Source: Anaerolineae bacterium (GTDB lineage: Bacteria; Chloroflexota; Anaerolineae; Promineifilales; Promineifilaceae). Taken from it: 15,704 bases of DNA. The notes under the pieces are model-generated. The model did no database searches, was not told the DNA's origin, and was given only the letters and a program-made list of their open reading frames with translations. The stretch spans positions 1 through 15,704 of the forward strand of contig JACSSI010000027.1 in assembly GCA_014879345.1 (NCBI GenBank), read 5' to 3'. The position numbers were made by a program, and so were the translations under genes. Numbering within the stretch: the stretch's first letter is position 1; every line of letters starts with the position of its first letter. Shown here piece by piece: positions 1 through 6,695 of this stretch.

Positions 1-187
1 TTTGGTTGAGTTCATCTAACAAGGATTCAAAGCTGGTTGCCAGCATTGCCGCTTGCTGTTTTTCGATGACAAGCGAAATGACCTGCGCCCCCTGGCTGCC
101 CTGTAAGTAAAATATGCGGTTGCCCGGTTCTCCAACAGTCCCGACTGTTAAATGATATACCGGATTGAGTTCTACATGATCGGCCAT
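1..187 (-). CDS. DUF3090 family protein, N-terminal part (runs off the window)
   Basis: An open frame starts with ATG at 187 and stays open to the window edge, giving 62 residues. It begins MADHVELNPVYHLTVG, followed by G-x-x-G-x-R-x-F-Y-L-Q-G, then a V-I-E-K-Q-Q segment and a hydrophobic helix. This is the pattern I associate with the N-terminus of the DUF3090 (TIGR03847-like) family, whose biochemical role is not established. A ribosome binding site (AGAGG about 8 bases before the ATG) supports the start. The gene lies 15 bases downstream of the histidine phosphatase stop, so the two are probably co-transcribed. That pairing is itself typical: in Actinobacteria the two families are usual neighbours. 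The C-terminal part is outside the window. The family call is fairly confident; the function is unknown. Confidence 0.75.
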   Translation of the reverse strand, partial: MADHVELNPVYHLTVGTVGEPGNRIFYLQGSQGAQVISLVIEKQQAAMLATSFESLLDELNQ

Positions 188-202
188 AATCGTGCCTCTT
201 TG

Positions 203-838
203 CTACTTTTTTTCCGATGGTGGTTTCGACGGCGGCTGGAGTATGCCGGTGTCATTCACACGCACAACGCGCACCACGCCATTATTCATCAACGCCAGAA
301 CACTTACTGAGGCTGGCGAAATCACAATACGCTGAAACAGATCGATGTGGACGCCTAAATAATGGGCTAAAACGAGCTTAATCAAATCTGCGTGAGAGAC
401 GATTACGATGATATCGTCTTCATGTTTTCCGCTTACTGTTTCGATGGCGTGAACAGCACGAAATTGTACGTCTCTTAATGCCTCGCCGTTCGGAAACTGG
501 AAGCGGCTGGGATAATATTGAACGCTGTGCCACTCAGGTTTTGTCGCCAGTTTTTTGATTTTTTTGCCTTCCCAATCCCCGTAGTGAACTTCGCCCACAT
601 CCGCTAACTCAATAATGTTTAGTTTGTGGGATTTTGCAATATATTCTGCGGTTTCCAGGCAACGGGTAACAGGGCTGCTATAAATGGATTTGATGGGTAG
701 TTTGGCAAGACGTTTGGCGGCATCTTTGGCTTGAGAACGGCCGTTTTCGTTCAAGTGGACGCCTTCAATCCAACCAGCTAAACGGTTTTTTGTAACCCAA
801 TCATTTTCTCCATGTCGAACGAGGATGACTGTTGCCAT
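203..838 (-). CDS. Histidine phosphatase (phosphoglycerate mutase-like, MSMEG_4193 type)
   Basis: A 211-residue protein of the histidine phosphatase superfamily (branch 1). The catalytic RHG motif is at residues 8-10, where H9 is the expected phospho-histidine. Arg59 lies in S-S-P-x-x-R-C, the acid E83 in G-E-V-H-Y-G-D-W-E-G, and the second histidine H149 in V-S-H-A-D. The N-terminal L-A-G-W-x-x-G-V-x-L-N-E-x-G stretch matches the MSMEG_4193-type subfamily (TIGR03848), which is named as a probable phosphoglycerate mutase but lacks a proven substrate. The C-terminus is a short Pro/Lys tail. It is the first gene of a likely two-gene unit with DUF3090, 68 bases after the PBP2 gene. One AACGGCCGTT copy encodes its N33-G34-R... 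region. The fold is certain; treating it as a glycolytic mutase would be over-interpretation. Confidence 0.9.
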   Translation of the reverse strand: MATVILVRHGENDWVTKNRLAGWIEGVHLNENGRSQAKDAAKRLAKLPIKSIYSSPVTRCLETAEYIAKSHKLNIIELADVGEVHYGDWEGKKIKKLATKPEWHSVQYYPSRFQFPNGEALRDVQFRAVHAIETVSGKHEDDIIVIVSHADLIKLVLAHYLGVHIDLFQRIVISPASVSVLALMNNGVVRVVRVNDTGILQPPSKPPSEKK

Positions 839-845
839 GTTCCCA

Positions 846-854
846 ATGATAGCA
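846..854 (-). promoter_or_regulatory. Possible extended -10 box (TGCTATCAT) just before the phosphatase ATG
   Basis: On the minus strand TGC-TATCAT ends 7 bases before the ATG at 838. A start of transcription about 7 bases after the box would fall at the ATG, suggesting a leaderless or nearly leaderless mRNA. No convincing -35 is present (TTTCGT at the 17-base distance is poor). A weak GGGA just before the ATG is the only alternative ribosome signal. Prediction only. Confidence 0.35.
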
Positions 855-906
855 CAATTGGAGAGGCAACGAAACGGGGAACTGATTATCGTTTTACGGT
901 ATTCAA

Positions 907-3414
907 TCAGGGTTCTTGGATGGGTTCTGTATCTGGGGCGGGAACGGCCGTTTCTGCTGGCAATGGCAGCGGATCCGTTAATGGATCTGGTTCTGGGGCA
1001 AACTCAGTTGGCTCCACAATCGGCACAAAGAACCGGTTATCCGTTTGGATGTATGTATTGCAGGCACGTCCATCTGAGCGCATAACACTTTCCCACTCAG
1101 TTTGGGTCAAGCCTTCGGCATACTGTCCCACACCCATATAGGCAGCCATCACATGACAAGCCACTGGCGCAGCCCATTGAGACCCTTCACCCCCGTTAAA
1201 AATAAAGGCTGCCACCACAATTTCAGGCTCTTCATAAGGAGCATACCCCACATACCAGGCATGGGTAGGCTGAATGGCTTTCTCTTCAAAACGACACCAG
1301 CCTCGTTTAATAGCAATATTGTCGCAATATTCAGAAGTCCCCGTTTTTCCAGCAGTGATAATACCAAATTGATCGAGCCAATCGACGTAGGTGGCACCCG
1401 TGCCATACACGCGCTCATCCCCATCCACCTCTAGCCTATTCACTTCATACATACCCTCAGCCACCACATCAATATATTCTCGATTCACATCCAAGGCATC
1501 GATGACCTCTGGTTGAAAAACAACATTACCATCTGCATCAAACTTCACGTTTATCGTAGGATCATCTAATAGGTTGCCATCAGCATCTGTGAGGATGATA
1601 TTACCTTCCTCATCTTGATGGGCGCGTGCAATAATTTGGCTTTCATCATCCACAAGCACCACATTGCCTTCTTCATCTGTCATGTGGTGGATAATGCTCG
1701 GTCGGTACAAGAAACCGCCATTGGCGATGACGGCAGCCATCTGGGCAACTTGTAACGGCGTTGATGTCATAAAACCCTGGCCTATACCTAAATTGTAATC
1801 ATCGCCTGTAGACCAAGGCTCTCCGTAGTTTTGGGCTTTCCAGTCACGGTTAGGTGGCAAATTGCCTGGATTTTCTAGTGGTAATTCAATACCTTGTACA
1901 CGACCAAAGCCGAACTGCTGACCATATTTGGCGACACCATCTACCGTTAATCCTTCGACATACTCCCCATCTTGATCAAAGCCTCCGGTGATTTTGTAAA
2001 AATAGATATCACAGGAGTTTTTAAGTCCGAGTACGGTGTTCATCAAACCGTGACCATCTCGTTTCCAGCACACAAAAGTCTGCGCTCGACCAGGGTCGTT
2101 TGGCGCAAATCGGTTCGGAATTTCAATTTCACCAGGCGCTTGCAACAAGCGCGAAGGTGAGACCAGGCCTTCTTGCAAAGCACCGGCCGCTGGAACTAGC
2201 TTAAACGTGGAGCCAGGCGGATAGGTGCCGCTGATGGCATGGTTTACCAATGGCGTGTAGTCACTTCGTGCCAGACCAAGGTAATAATCGACGGGTACTT
2301 CTGAAGAAAAACGGTTGTTATCAAAGGATGGATAGTTGACCATGGCCAGCACTTCACCTGTTTGCGGATTGAGTGCCACCACAACAGCTTGTTCAATTTC
2401 GGGGAAGGTGCGTTCGCCAGTTATTTCGTCAACACGTACGGTGCGCCGGTTTTCTTCCATGTATTGCGCCAGAATTTCAGATGCCTGTCGCTGTAGTTCC
2501 AGGTCAAGGGTTAGATGTAGGTTTAGACCGGCTTGGGGGTCTACGGATTCACCCAGTTGACGCACTTCTCGTCCAGTCCAATCTTGTTCGATTTGACGCT
2601 GGCCTTTAACACCTGCTAACTCGAGTTCCATGGAAGATTCCAACCCAGACCAGCCCACACGGTCATCGCGTTCGTATCCCAGGTCATCAATCCAGCCCTG
2701 GTTGGGAATAGGGCCCATAAAACCGATGAGGTGCGAGGTTAATTCACCTGATGGGTATTCACGCAGGGGGGTTTGCAATACGCGCACGCCTGGCAGAAAT
2801 ATGCTTTCTTGTTCGATGGTGTAAGCCAGGGTAACGGGTATATTGGAGGTGATTACGGCTGGAAGATATTGGGCAAAGCTGTTCTCGCGCCAGATACCTT
2901 CGATGCTGTTGGGGAGCTGCTCGACTACGCCAGCTTGATCCAGTGTGTCTTGCACGTCTGCTCCGTATATTTGGGCTAATCTTGAGTAGGAGTTTACGAG
3001 TTCTGGGTTTGCTTCTGCGATGAGGGCTTCTTGTTGCAGGGTGTTGGTGACGGGAACGCCTGTTAAAATTGACAGGCGTTCAAAGACGGCCTGCCGTTCT
3101 TCATCGTCATCGGGTAAGAAGGCTGGGGTAATCGTAACGTTGTAACTGGGGAGATTGATGGCGAGTGGTTCGCCGTGACGGTCGAACACAACGCCGCGTG
3201 GGGCATCTGTGGTGAGGGCGGCGAGTTGGTTATCTTGCGCCAATGCTTGTAAATCTTGCCCTTTGGTTTGCTGCAAATAGTAAATGCGAAACAGCAGCGC
3301 ACCCAGGATGATGATCATAACGACGCGCAGGAAATAGAGGCGACCTTGAACGCCAACGTCTTCGTTTTCTTGCTCTTCTAATTCTTCTATGCGTTCCCAA
3401 CCCATGCGCGACAT
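907..3414 (-). CDS. mrdA: Class B penicillin-binding protein 2 (elongasome transpeptidase)
   Basis: An 835-residue DD-transpeptidase that would cross-link peptidoglycan during rod elongation, anchored in the cytoplasmic membrane. One N-terminal membrane segment (about residues 26-47) is followed by the PBP dimerisation domain and then the transpeptidase domain. That domain has P-P-G-S-T-F-K (S402 nucleophile, K405), S-C-D (467-469, as in E. coli PBP2) and K-T-G-T (690-693). It is longer than E. coli PBP2 (about 630 residues) because of an acidic insertion with four [DE]-G-N repeats (579-633) and a Pro/Glu-rich tail after about 798. The frame is open upstream to 3459, but I chose the ATG at 3414: it sits one base after the mreD stop and has GAGGTG four bases before it. 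It is the last gene of mreB-mreC-mreD-mrdA. AACGGCCGTT at 943 encodes T-A-V in the tail. Confidence 0.95.
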   Translation of the reverse strand: MSRMGWERIEELEEQENEDVGVQGRLYFLRVVMIIILGALLFRIYYLQQTKGQDLQALAQDNQLAALTTDAPRGVVFDRHGEPLAINLPSYNVTITPAFLPDDDEERQAVFERLSILTGVPVTNTLQQEALIAEANPELVNSYSRLAQIYGADVQDTLDQAGVVEQLPNSIEGIWRENSFAQYLPAVITSNIPVTLAYTIEQESIFLPGVRVLQTPLREYPSGELTSHLIGFMGPIPNQGWIDDLGYERDDRVGWSGLESSMELELAGVKGQRQIEQDWTGREVRQLGESVDPQAGLNLHLTLDLELQRQASEILAQYMEENRRTVRVDEITGERTFPEIEQAVVVALNPQTGEVLAMVNYPSFDNNRFSSEVPVDYYLGLARSDYTPLVNHAISGTYPPGSTFKLVPAAGALQEGLVSPSRLLQAPGEIEIPNRFAPNDPGRAQTFVCWKRDGHGLMNTVLGLKNSCDIYFYKITGGFDQDGEYVEGLTVDGVAKYGQQFGFGRVQGIELPLENPGNLPPNRDWKAQNYGEPWSTGDDYNLGIGQGFMTSTPLQVAQMAAVIANGGFLYRPSIIHHMTDEEGNVVLVDDESQIIARAHQDEEGNIILTDADGNLLDDPTINVKFDADGNVVFQPEVIDALDVNREYIDVVAEGMYEVNRLEVDGDERVYGTGATYVDWLDQFGIITAGKTGTSEYCDNIAIKRGWCRFEEKAIQPTHAWYVGYAPYEEPEIVVAAFIFNGGEGSQWAAPVACHVMAAYMGVGQYAEGLTQTEWESVMRSDGRACNTYIQTDNRFFVPIVEPTEFAPEPDPLTDPLPLPAETAVPAPDTEPIQEP

Positions 3415-3415
3415 G

Positions 3416-3916
3416 CTACACCTCAACTCTGCGTGGGCGGATAGAGTGCTCAATGCCATAAATGAGCCAATAGATGGGCAGCATTAGCCCGGCGTTGAGC
3501 AAAACCAGCGTTACTAAATTTGAAATTGTGCCAAAGGCTGTGCCATAACCCAGAAGCCGCACGAAGGATAAGTAAACGAGTAGGTAGATGAATGTGCCTA
3601 GGGCTGCGTAAACGACGGGTAGGAAGAAACGCCCTGAGGGCAAGAAGTTGTTGAGGCTTGCTATGACGAGAACGGCCGTTATATAAGCCAATGCCGTCGC
3701 GCCAAAAGGTCCAATCGAAAACAGGTCTACACTCAGCCCGGCTACAAACGCCCACACGAGCCCCTCTTCCAGGCCATGTAGCAGCGTCCAGCTAATGATG
3801 ACGAGCAGCGGCACTTGAGCCACGATGCCAAAGATAGGAAAGTAGGGAAGAACGGCCGTTTGCACCACAGCCAGCAATAAAAAAAGAGGAAGCGCAATAT
3901 AAACCGATGACTTCAT
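3416..3916 (-). CDS. mreD: Rod shape-determining protein MreD
   Basis: A 166-residue, very hydrophobic protein with about five to six predicted membrane segments. It starts MKSSVYIALPLFLLLAVVQT and carries the L-L-H-G-x-x-E-G-x-x-x-A-F-x-x-G-L-x-x-D region typical of MreD, including G-L-S-V-D-L. MreD is an inner-membrane partner of MreC in the rod complex. The length agrees with the family (about 160-170). Its stop codon is one base before the preferred PBP2 start, so translation is probably coupled; mreC ends 97 bases upstream. The ATG at 3916 has no strong ribosome binding site. Two AACGGCCGTT copies (3671 and 3851) fall in membrane segments and both encode T-A-V. The call rests on position plus hydropathy and motif, and is firm. 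Confidence 0.93.
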   Translation of the reverse strand: MKSSVYIALPLFLLLAVVQTAVLPYFPIFGIVAQVPLLVIISWTLLHGLEEGLVWAFVAGLSVDLFSIGPFGATALAYITAVLVIASLNNFLPSGRFFLPVVYAALGTFIYLLVYLSFVRLLGYGTAFGTISNLVTLVLLNAGLMLPIYWLIYGIEHSIRPRRVEV

Positions 3917-3974
3917 CAGGTTATTGCTCGCTTCTGCTAAAAACAGGTTTATCTATCACAATCCCAGATGATAC

Positions 3975-4007
3975 ACCACTGTTCATGGAAAACGGCTGAC
4001 TGTTCAC
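3975..4007. repeat. Degenerate 7-base repeat between mreC and mreD
   Basis: In the 97-base mreC-mreD gap, the motif pair ACCACTG (3975-3981) and CTGACTG (3996-4002), then TTCAC, keeps a 7-base register with two unrecognisable units between. This resembles the 7-mer arrays between mreB and mreC and may be a decayed copy. The rest of the gap holds no gene and no clear terminator. Confidence 0.35.
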
Positions 4008-4013
4008 TTTTTT

Positions 4014-4874
4014 CTAATTACTGGGGGGATCGCTGAAAATGTCAATATCAATCGGTTGAAAGTCTGTAATAACAAAGACAACCTCGAGAGAATCAAAGTC
4101 GACGGCAGGCTGCACAATTGCTTGCTGAGATAATTCAGCTTCACTACGGCTTACTTCGGAGATACGCCCAATCACAATATCTTGTGGAAACTCACCGCCT
4201 AAGCCGGATGTTAAGGCCACCTCGCCCACTTCCACCTGATATTTTAAATCAATCCAGTCCATTGTTAAGGAACCACCCAGACCACCGCCGCGCAGCAGTC
4301 CGGTGGCGCGGGAATTACCCAAACGCGAGGGAACCGCACTGGCATTATCCGTAATCAGCGCCACTTGTGCTGAATGTGGTGTTGTGCGGAATACGCGCCC
4401 CACCAAGCCCCGCGCACTTTCTATTGGCATACCTACCCGCACGCCATCATCTGAGCCTTTGTCGATGATAATGCTGCGGATCGAGGGACTGGTATCGCGG
4501 CCAATAACAGAAGCGGTTTGGCGTGTATATTCTGGAGATTGGCGGACGCGGTTGAACAAGTCGAGTAGAAGCTGGTATTCACCCTGAATTTCGCGCAGTT
4601 CTTCGTTTTCACGTTCCAGGCTGTCAACTTGATTTTGCAGGAGTGCGATTTGTTCCTGGGCAGATTGTAAATCACGCGGCCCTGACAATGCGCCAGATAC
4701 CGTTTCCGCGCGACCAGATGTCCATCCCAGTACAATGGTCATCGGATCCCGCACAAAGCTAAACAGTGAATTCAAGTTGCCTGTGGAATCAAGAATGGAG
4801 AGGAGAACGGCCGTTCCCACCAACACCACAATAACGATAACTCGAATGCGCTGCGGTGTTTTGTTGAGGTTCAT
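4014..4874 (-). CDS. mreC: Rod shape-determining protein MreC
   Basis: A 286-residue bitopic membrane protein. A short cytoplasmic, basic N-terminus precedes one membrane segment (about residues 11-28). A coiled-coil follows (about 65-110, rich in Q, E, L: ...QEQIALLQNQVDSLERE...), then the periplasmic beta domain pair with the family-typical I-D-K-G-S-x-D-G-V-x-x-G-M-P, G-L-V-G-R-V and V-G-E-V-A-L-T-S-G-L-G-G-x-F-P-x-D-I-V-I-G. MreC links MreB and MreD to the PBPs outside the membrane. Length is near normal. It is preceded by a 105-base gap that carries an unusual inverted 7-mer repeat element; the ATG at 4874 lacks a clear ribosome binding site. One AACGGCCGTT (4806) encodes T-A-V inside the membrane segment. 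Confidence 0.95.
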   Translation of the reverse strand: MNLNKTPQRIRVIVIVVLVGTAVLLSILDSTGNLNSLFSFVRDPMTIVLGWTSGRAETVSGALSGPRDLQSAQEQIALLQNQVDSLERENEELREIQGEYQLLLDLFNRVRQSPEYTRQTASVIGRDTSPSIRSIIIDKGSDDGVRVGMPIESARGLVGRVFRTTPHSAQVALITDNASAVPSRLGNSRATGLLRGGGLGGSLTMDWIDLKYQVEVGEVALTSGLGGEFPQDIVIGRISEVSRSEAELSQQAIVQPAVDFDSLEVVFVITDFQPIDIDIFSDPPSN

Positions 4875-4885
4875 AACTTAGTAAC

Positions 4886-4977
4886 CAGTGTGCAGTTTTC
4901 AGTGTACAGGTTTCAGCGGATAGCAATCACAATGTAATTCGATTCACTGCCCACTGTTTGCTGAACACTGTTCACTG
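4886..4977. repeat. Inverted pair of tandem 7-mer arrays (CAGNNNN x5, spacer, x5 on the other strand)
   Basis: Between mreC and mreB, five contiguous 7-mers each beginning CAG lie on the plus strand at 4886-4920 (CAGTGTG, CAGTTTT, CAGTGTA, CAGGTTT, CAGCGGA). After a 22-base spacer, five contiguous 7-mers beginning CAG lie on the minus strand at 4943-4977 (CAGTGAA, CAGTGTT, CAGCAAA, CAGTGGG, CAGTGAA). The arrays face each other and could fold into a long imperfect hairpin in the mre mRNA. The design recalls short tandemly repeated heptamers of cyanobacteria, but is not one I can name. It fills nearly the whole 105-base gap. Confidence 0.8.
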
Positions 4978-4979
4978 AA

Positions 4980-6041
4980 TTAATGGTGCGTACTGCCTCG
5001 ATGCGTGCCGACAAGCGTACGCGAATAGTTGTCCAGGTCTTCTAACACATGACCAGCACCACGCGCTACACATGTCATCGAATCTTCAGCCACCCAGACA
5101 CGCATCTTCACCACATCTTCCAGTCGTTCTGCCAAACCGCGAATCTGTGCCCCGCCGCCTGCCAGACATACTCCCACTTCCATTAAGTCAGCCACCAATT
5201 CTGGCGGTGTATCATCCAGGGCATCACGCACGGTATCGACAATGATGTTGATAGAGGGTGCCATCGCTTCACGCAGTTCAATGCTGCTAATTTCCACAGC
5301 CTGGGGCAGGCCATTGATGAGATTGCGCCCACGCACCGTCATGGTGCGCTCTTCTGGCAAAGAAAAAGCAGAACCGATGCCAATTTTTAGCCGTTCTGCC
5401 ATACGTTCGCCAATGAGGAGGTTGTATTTGCTGCGCACGTAGTTGATGATGTCTTCGTCCATCTCATCACCCGCCACACGGATGGAGCGGCTGACGACGA
5501 TACCGCTCATGGCAAATATCGCCACTTCTGTCGTGCCACCACCAATGTCTACAATCATGCTGCCGCGTGACTCGATGATGGGCAACCCCGCGCCAATGGC
5601 GGCGGCGGTTGGTTCTTCGATGAGGAAGGCTTCCCGCGCGCCAGCAGAAATGGTGGCATCATACACCGCCCGTTTTTCTACTTCTGTCACACCACTGGGA
5701 ATGCCGACAACAACACGGGGACGAGGGAATGGCACAATCATTTGCTCATGCGCTTTGTCGATGAAATATTTGAGCATCGCTTCGGTGATTTCAAACTCGG
5801 AAATAACACCGTCCCGCAGTGGCCGGATAGCCACAATGTCACTCGGGGTACGCCCCACCATTTCACGTGCTTCTGCCCCAATGGCTAACGGCCGTCGTGT
5901 GCGCTTGTTGATTGCCACCCAGGACGGCTCGTTGATTACTATACCTTTATCGCGGATGTAGACGAGGGTATTTGCAGTCCCCAAATCGATCCCGATATCT
6001 AGTGAAAACAGGCCCAAAAGCCAGTCTAATGGTCTAAACAA
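4980..6041 (-). CDS. mreB: Rod shape-determining protein MreB (bacterial actin), TTG start
   Basis: A 353-residue actin-fold ATPase that forms membrane-bound filaments and positions the elongation machinery. Nucleotide-binding motifs are complete: phosphate-1 D-I-G-I-D-L-G-T (15-22), E-E-P-T-A-A-A-I-G-A-G (from 142), phosphate-2 D-I-G-G-G-T-T-E-V-A (165-174) and adenosine site L-A-G-G-G-A-Q-I-R-G-L (from 294). The N-terminal M-F-R-P-L-D-W-L-L-G-L-F may be a membrane-binding amphipathic segment. The start codon is TTG at 6041: no ATG precedes the first domain, and AGAAGGT (6050-6056) stands 9 bases upstream of it. The C-terminal extension ...GTHRGSTHH is slightly unusual. First gene of mreB-mreC-mreD-mrdA; its promoter region is described separately. 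Confidence 0.97.
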   Translation of the reverse strand: MFRPLDWLLGLFSLDIGIDLGTANTLVYIRDKGIVINEPSWVAINKRTRRPLAIGAEAREMVGRTPSDIVAIRPLRDGVISEFEITEAMLKYFIDKAHEQMIVPFPRPRVVVGIPSGVTEVEKRAVYDATISAGAREAFLIEEPTAAAIGAGLPIIESRGSMIVDIGGGTTEVAIFAMSGIVVSRSIRVAGDEMDEDIINYVRSKYNLLIGERMAERLKIGIGSAFSLPEERTMTVRGRNLINGLPQAVEISSIELREAMAPSINIIVDTVRDALDDTPPELVADLMEVGVCLAGGGAQIRGLAERLEDVVKMRVWVAEDSMTCVARGAGHVLEDLDNYSRTLVGTHRGSTHH

Positions 6042-6066
6042 TGTTCGCTACCTTCTCTAAGTCTTT

Positions 6067-6082
6067 CACTCTTCCCAGAGTG
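6067..6082 (-). promoter_or_regulatory. Small hairpin in the predicted mreB leader
   Basis: CACTC (6067-6071) and GAGTG (6078-6082) are perfect inverted arms around a 6-base loop, just upstream of the AGAAGGT ribosome binding site in the predicted mreB leader. It is short and has no T-tract, so it is not a terminator; it might affect translation or be chance. Confidence 0.35.
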
Positions 6083-6093
6083 ACCAATTGACG

Positions 6094-6102
6094 ATTATAC
6101 CA
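6094..6102 (-). promoter_or_regulatory. mreB promoter: perfect extended -10 (TGGTATAAT)
   Basis: Minus-strand TGG-TATAAT is a perfect extended -10 element. No good -35 lies at the usual distance; extended -10 promoters can do without one. Predicted transcription start near 6087, giving a leader of about 45 bases before the TTG. It most likely drives mreB-mreC-mreD-mrdA. Confidence 0.7.
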
Positions 6103-6103
6103 T

Positions 6104-6123
6104 ACGTGCATTCCCCTGCACGT
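6104..6123. promoter_or_regulatory. Inverted repeat next to the mreB -10 box, possible operator
   Basis: ACGTGCA (6104-6110) and TGCACGT (6117-6123) are perfect 7-base arms around TTCCCC. The repeat begins one base upstream of the extended -10 and covers the place of the -35, the position where a dimeric regulator would compete with or contact RNA polymerase. The regulator is unknown. Confidence 0.5.
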
Positions 6124-6189
6124 GATACCTATACCGCGCTCATTTTGGCATAAATTACAGCAGTTAGTTCCATATGAATGTTCATAGAA

Positions 6190-6199
6190 AACGGCCGTT
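6190..6199. repeat. Intergenic copy of the iterated palindrome AACGGCCGTT
   Basis: The only copy outside a gene, in the 240-base gap between mreB and the divergent small gene. Here the symmetry extends to AAACGGCCGTTT. It lies outside the predicted core promoters. The other 13 copies are listed under the dispersed repeat entry. Confidence 0.85.
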
Positions 6200-6204
6200 T
6201 CCTA

Positions 6205-6233
6205 TTGCGCCAGAAACTTGTAATCCGTATGAT
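6205..6233 (+). promoter_or_regulatory. Possible promoter of the small plus-strand gene
   Basis: TTGCGC (6205-6210), 17 bases, TATGAT (6228-6233; one mismatch to TATAAT). It would start transcription near 6240 with a leader of about 40 bases. A TTGACA hexamer at 6244-6249 also exists but has no acceptable -10 at the right distance. Confidence 0.35.
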
Positions 6234-6281
6234 TCGTAATAGCTTGACAAGAAATATTCTGATAGCAACAGGGATACAACT

Positions 6282-6692
6282 ATGGCAAATAGAGCGCTTT
6301 TTGAAGGTTTAGTCTACGATGAATGGGATCGTCCCGTACACACAGCCTTGATTGGTAATGAAGCCAGTTACGTGATTGATGATGATGGTTTTTTGCGCCA
6401 TATCGACTCTGAAGATATTGATCGACACGTTCTTGCTCTGTTCCTTTCCCAGCTAGAAGATAATCGGGAAATGGCTGTGGAACAGATGCTCAACATGATG
6501 GGCAAAGATGACTTGTTCACCAAAGCCGCCATCGACGCCCAACTCAACAATGTTGATATGGATCAAATTCTCGCGCAAGGCATCCCAGGGCAAGCCCGCG
6601 ATATGCTGGGCATGGTTGGCTTCCGCATCAAAATTAACGTTCACGGTGAAGTCATCGCCATCGACCAGCCTTCCGTCCCCGACGAAGATTAA
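6282..6692 (+). CDS. Conserved-looking small acidic protein, function unknown
   Basis: A 136-residue soluble, acidic protein that I do not recognise. It has no signal peptide and no membrane segment. The N-terminus (F-E-G-L-V-Y-D-E-W-D-R-P-V-H-T-A-L-I-G-N-E-A-S-Y-V) looks like a small beta unit that may bind or sense something, followed by I-D-D-D-G-F-x-R-H-I-D, a helical middle (about 48-85) and a final beta stretch (F-R-I-K-I-N-V-H-G-E-V-I-A-I-D). The ATG at 6282 is preceded by AGGG about 9 bases away. The gene is divergent from mreB across a 240-base region and convergent with the sugar transferase, with three bases between the stops. The even coding pattern and its isolated plus-strand place argue it is real. 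A link to mreB control is only suggested by position. Confidence 0.7.
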   Translation: MANRALFEGLVYDEWDRPVHTALIGNEASYVIDDDGFLRHIDSEDIDRHVLALFLSQLEDNREMAVEQMLNMMGKDDLFTKAAIDAQLNNVDMDQILAQGIPGQARDMLGMVGFRIKINVHGEVIAIDQPSVPDED

Positions 6693-6695
6693 TTC

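Noticed and set aside
879..915. Hairpin at the PBP2 stop (GAACTGATT and AATCAGGGTTC) as a terminator
   Set aside because: The stem has a bulge and a 17-base loop, and there is no T-tract on the minus strand.
3415..3459. Upstream start at 3459 for PBP2
   Set aside because: It would overlap mreD by 44 bases; the ATG at 3414 has GAGGTG at good spacing and follows the mreD stop.
4886..4977. CRISPR array
   Set aside because: The units are 7 bases with no spacers and no cas genes; this is a tandem and inverted repeat element.
5443..5961. Long open frame on the plus strand inside mreB (172 codons)
   Set aside because: It is antisense to a complete, strongly conserved MreB; its methionine- and serine-rich translation looks like a shadow and matches no family.
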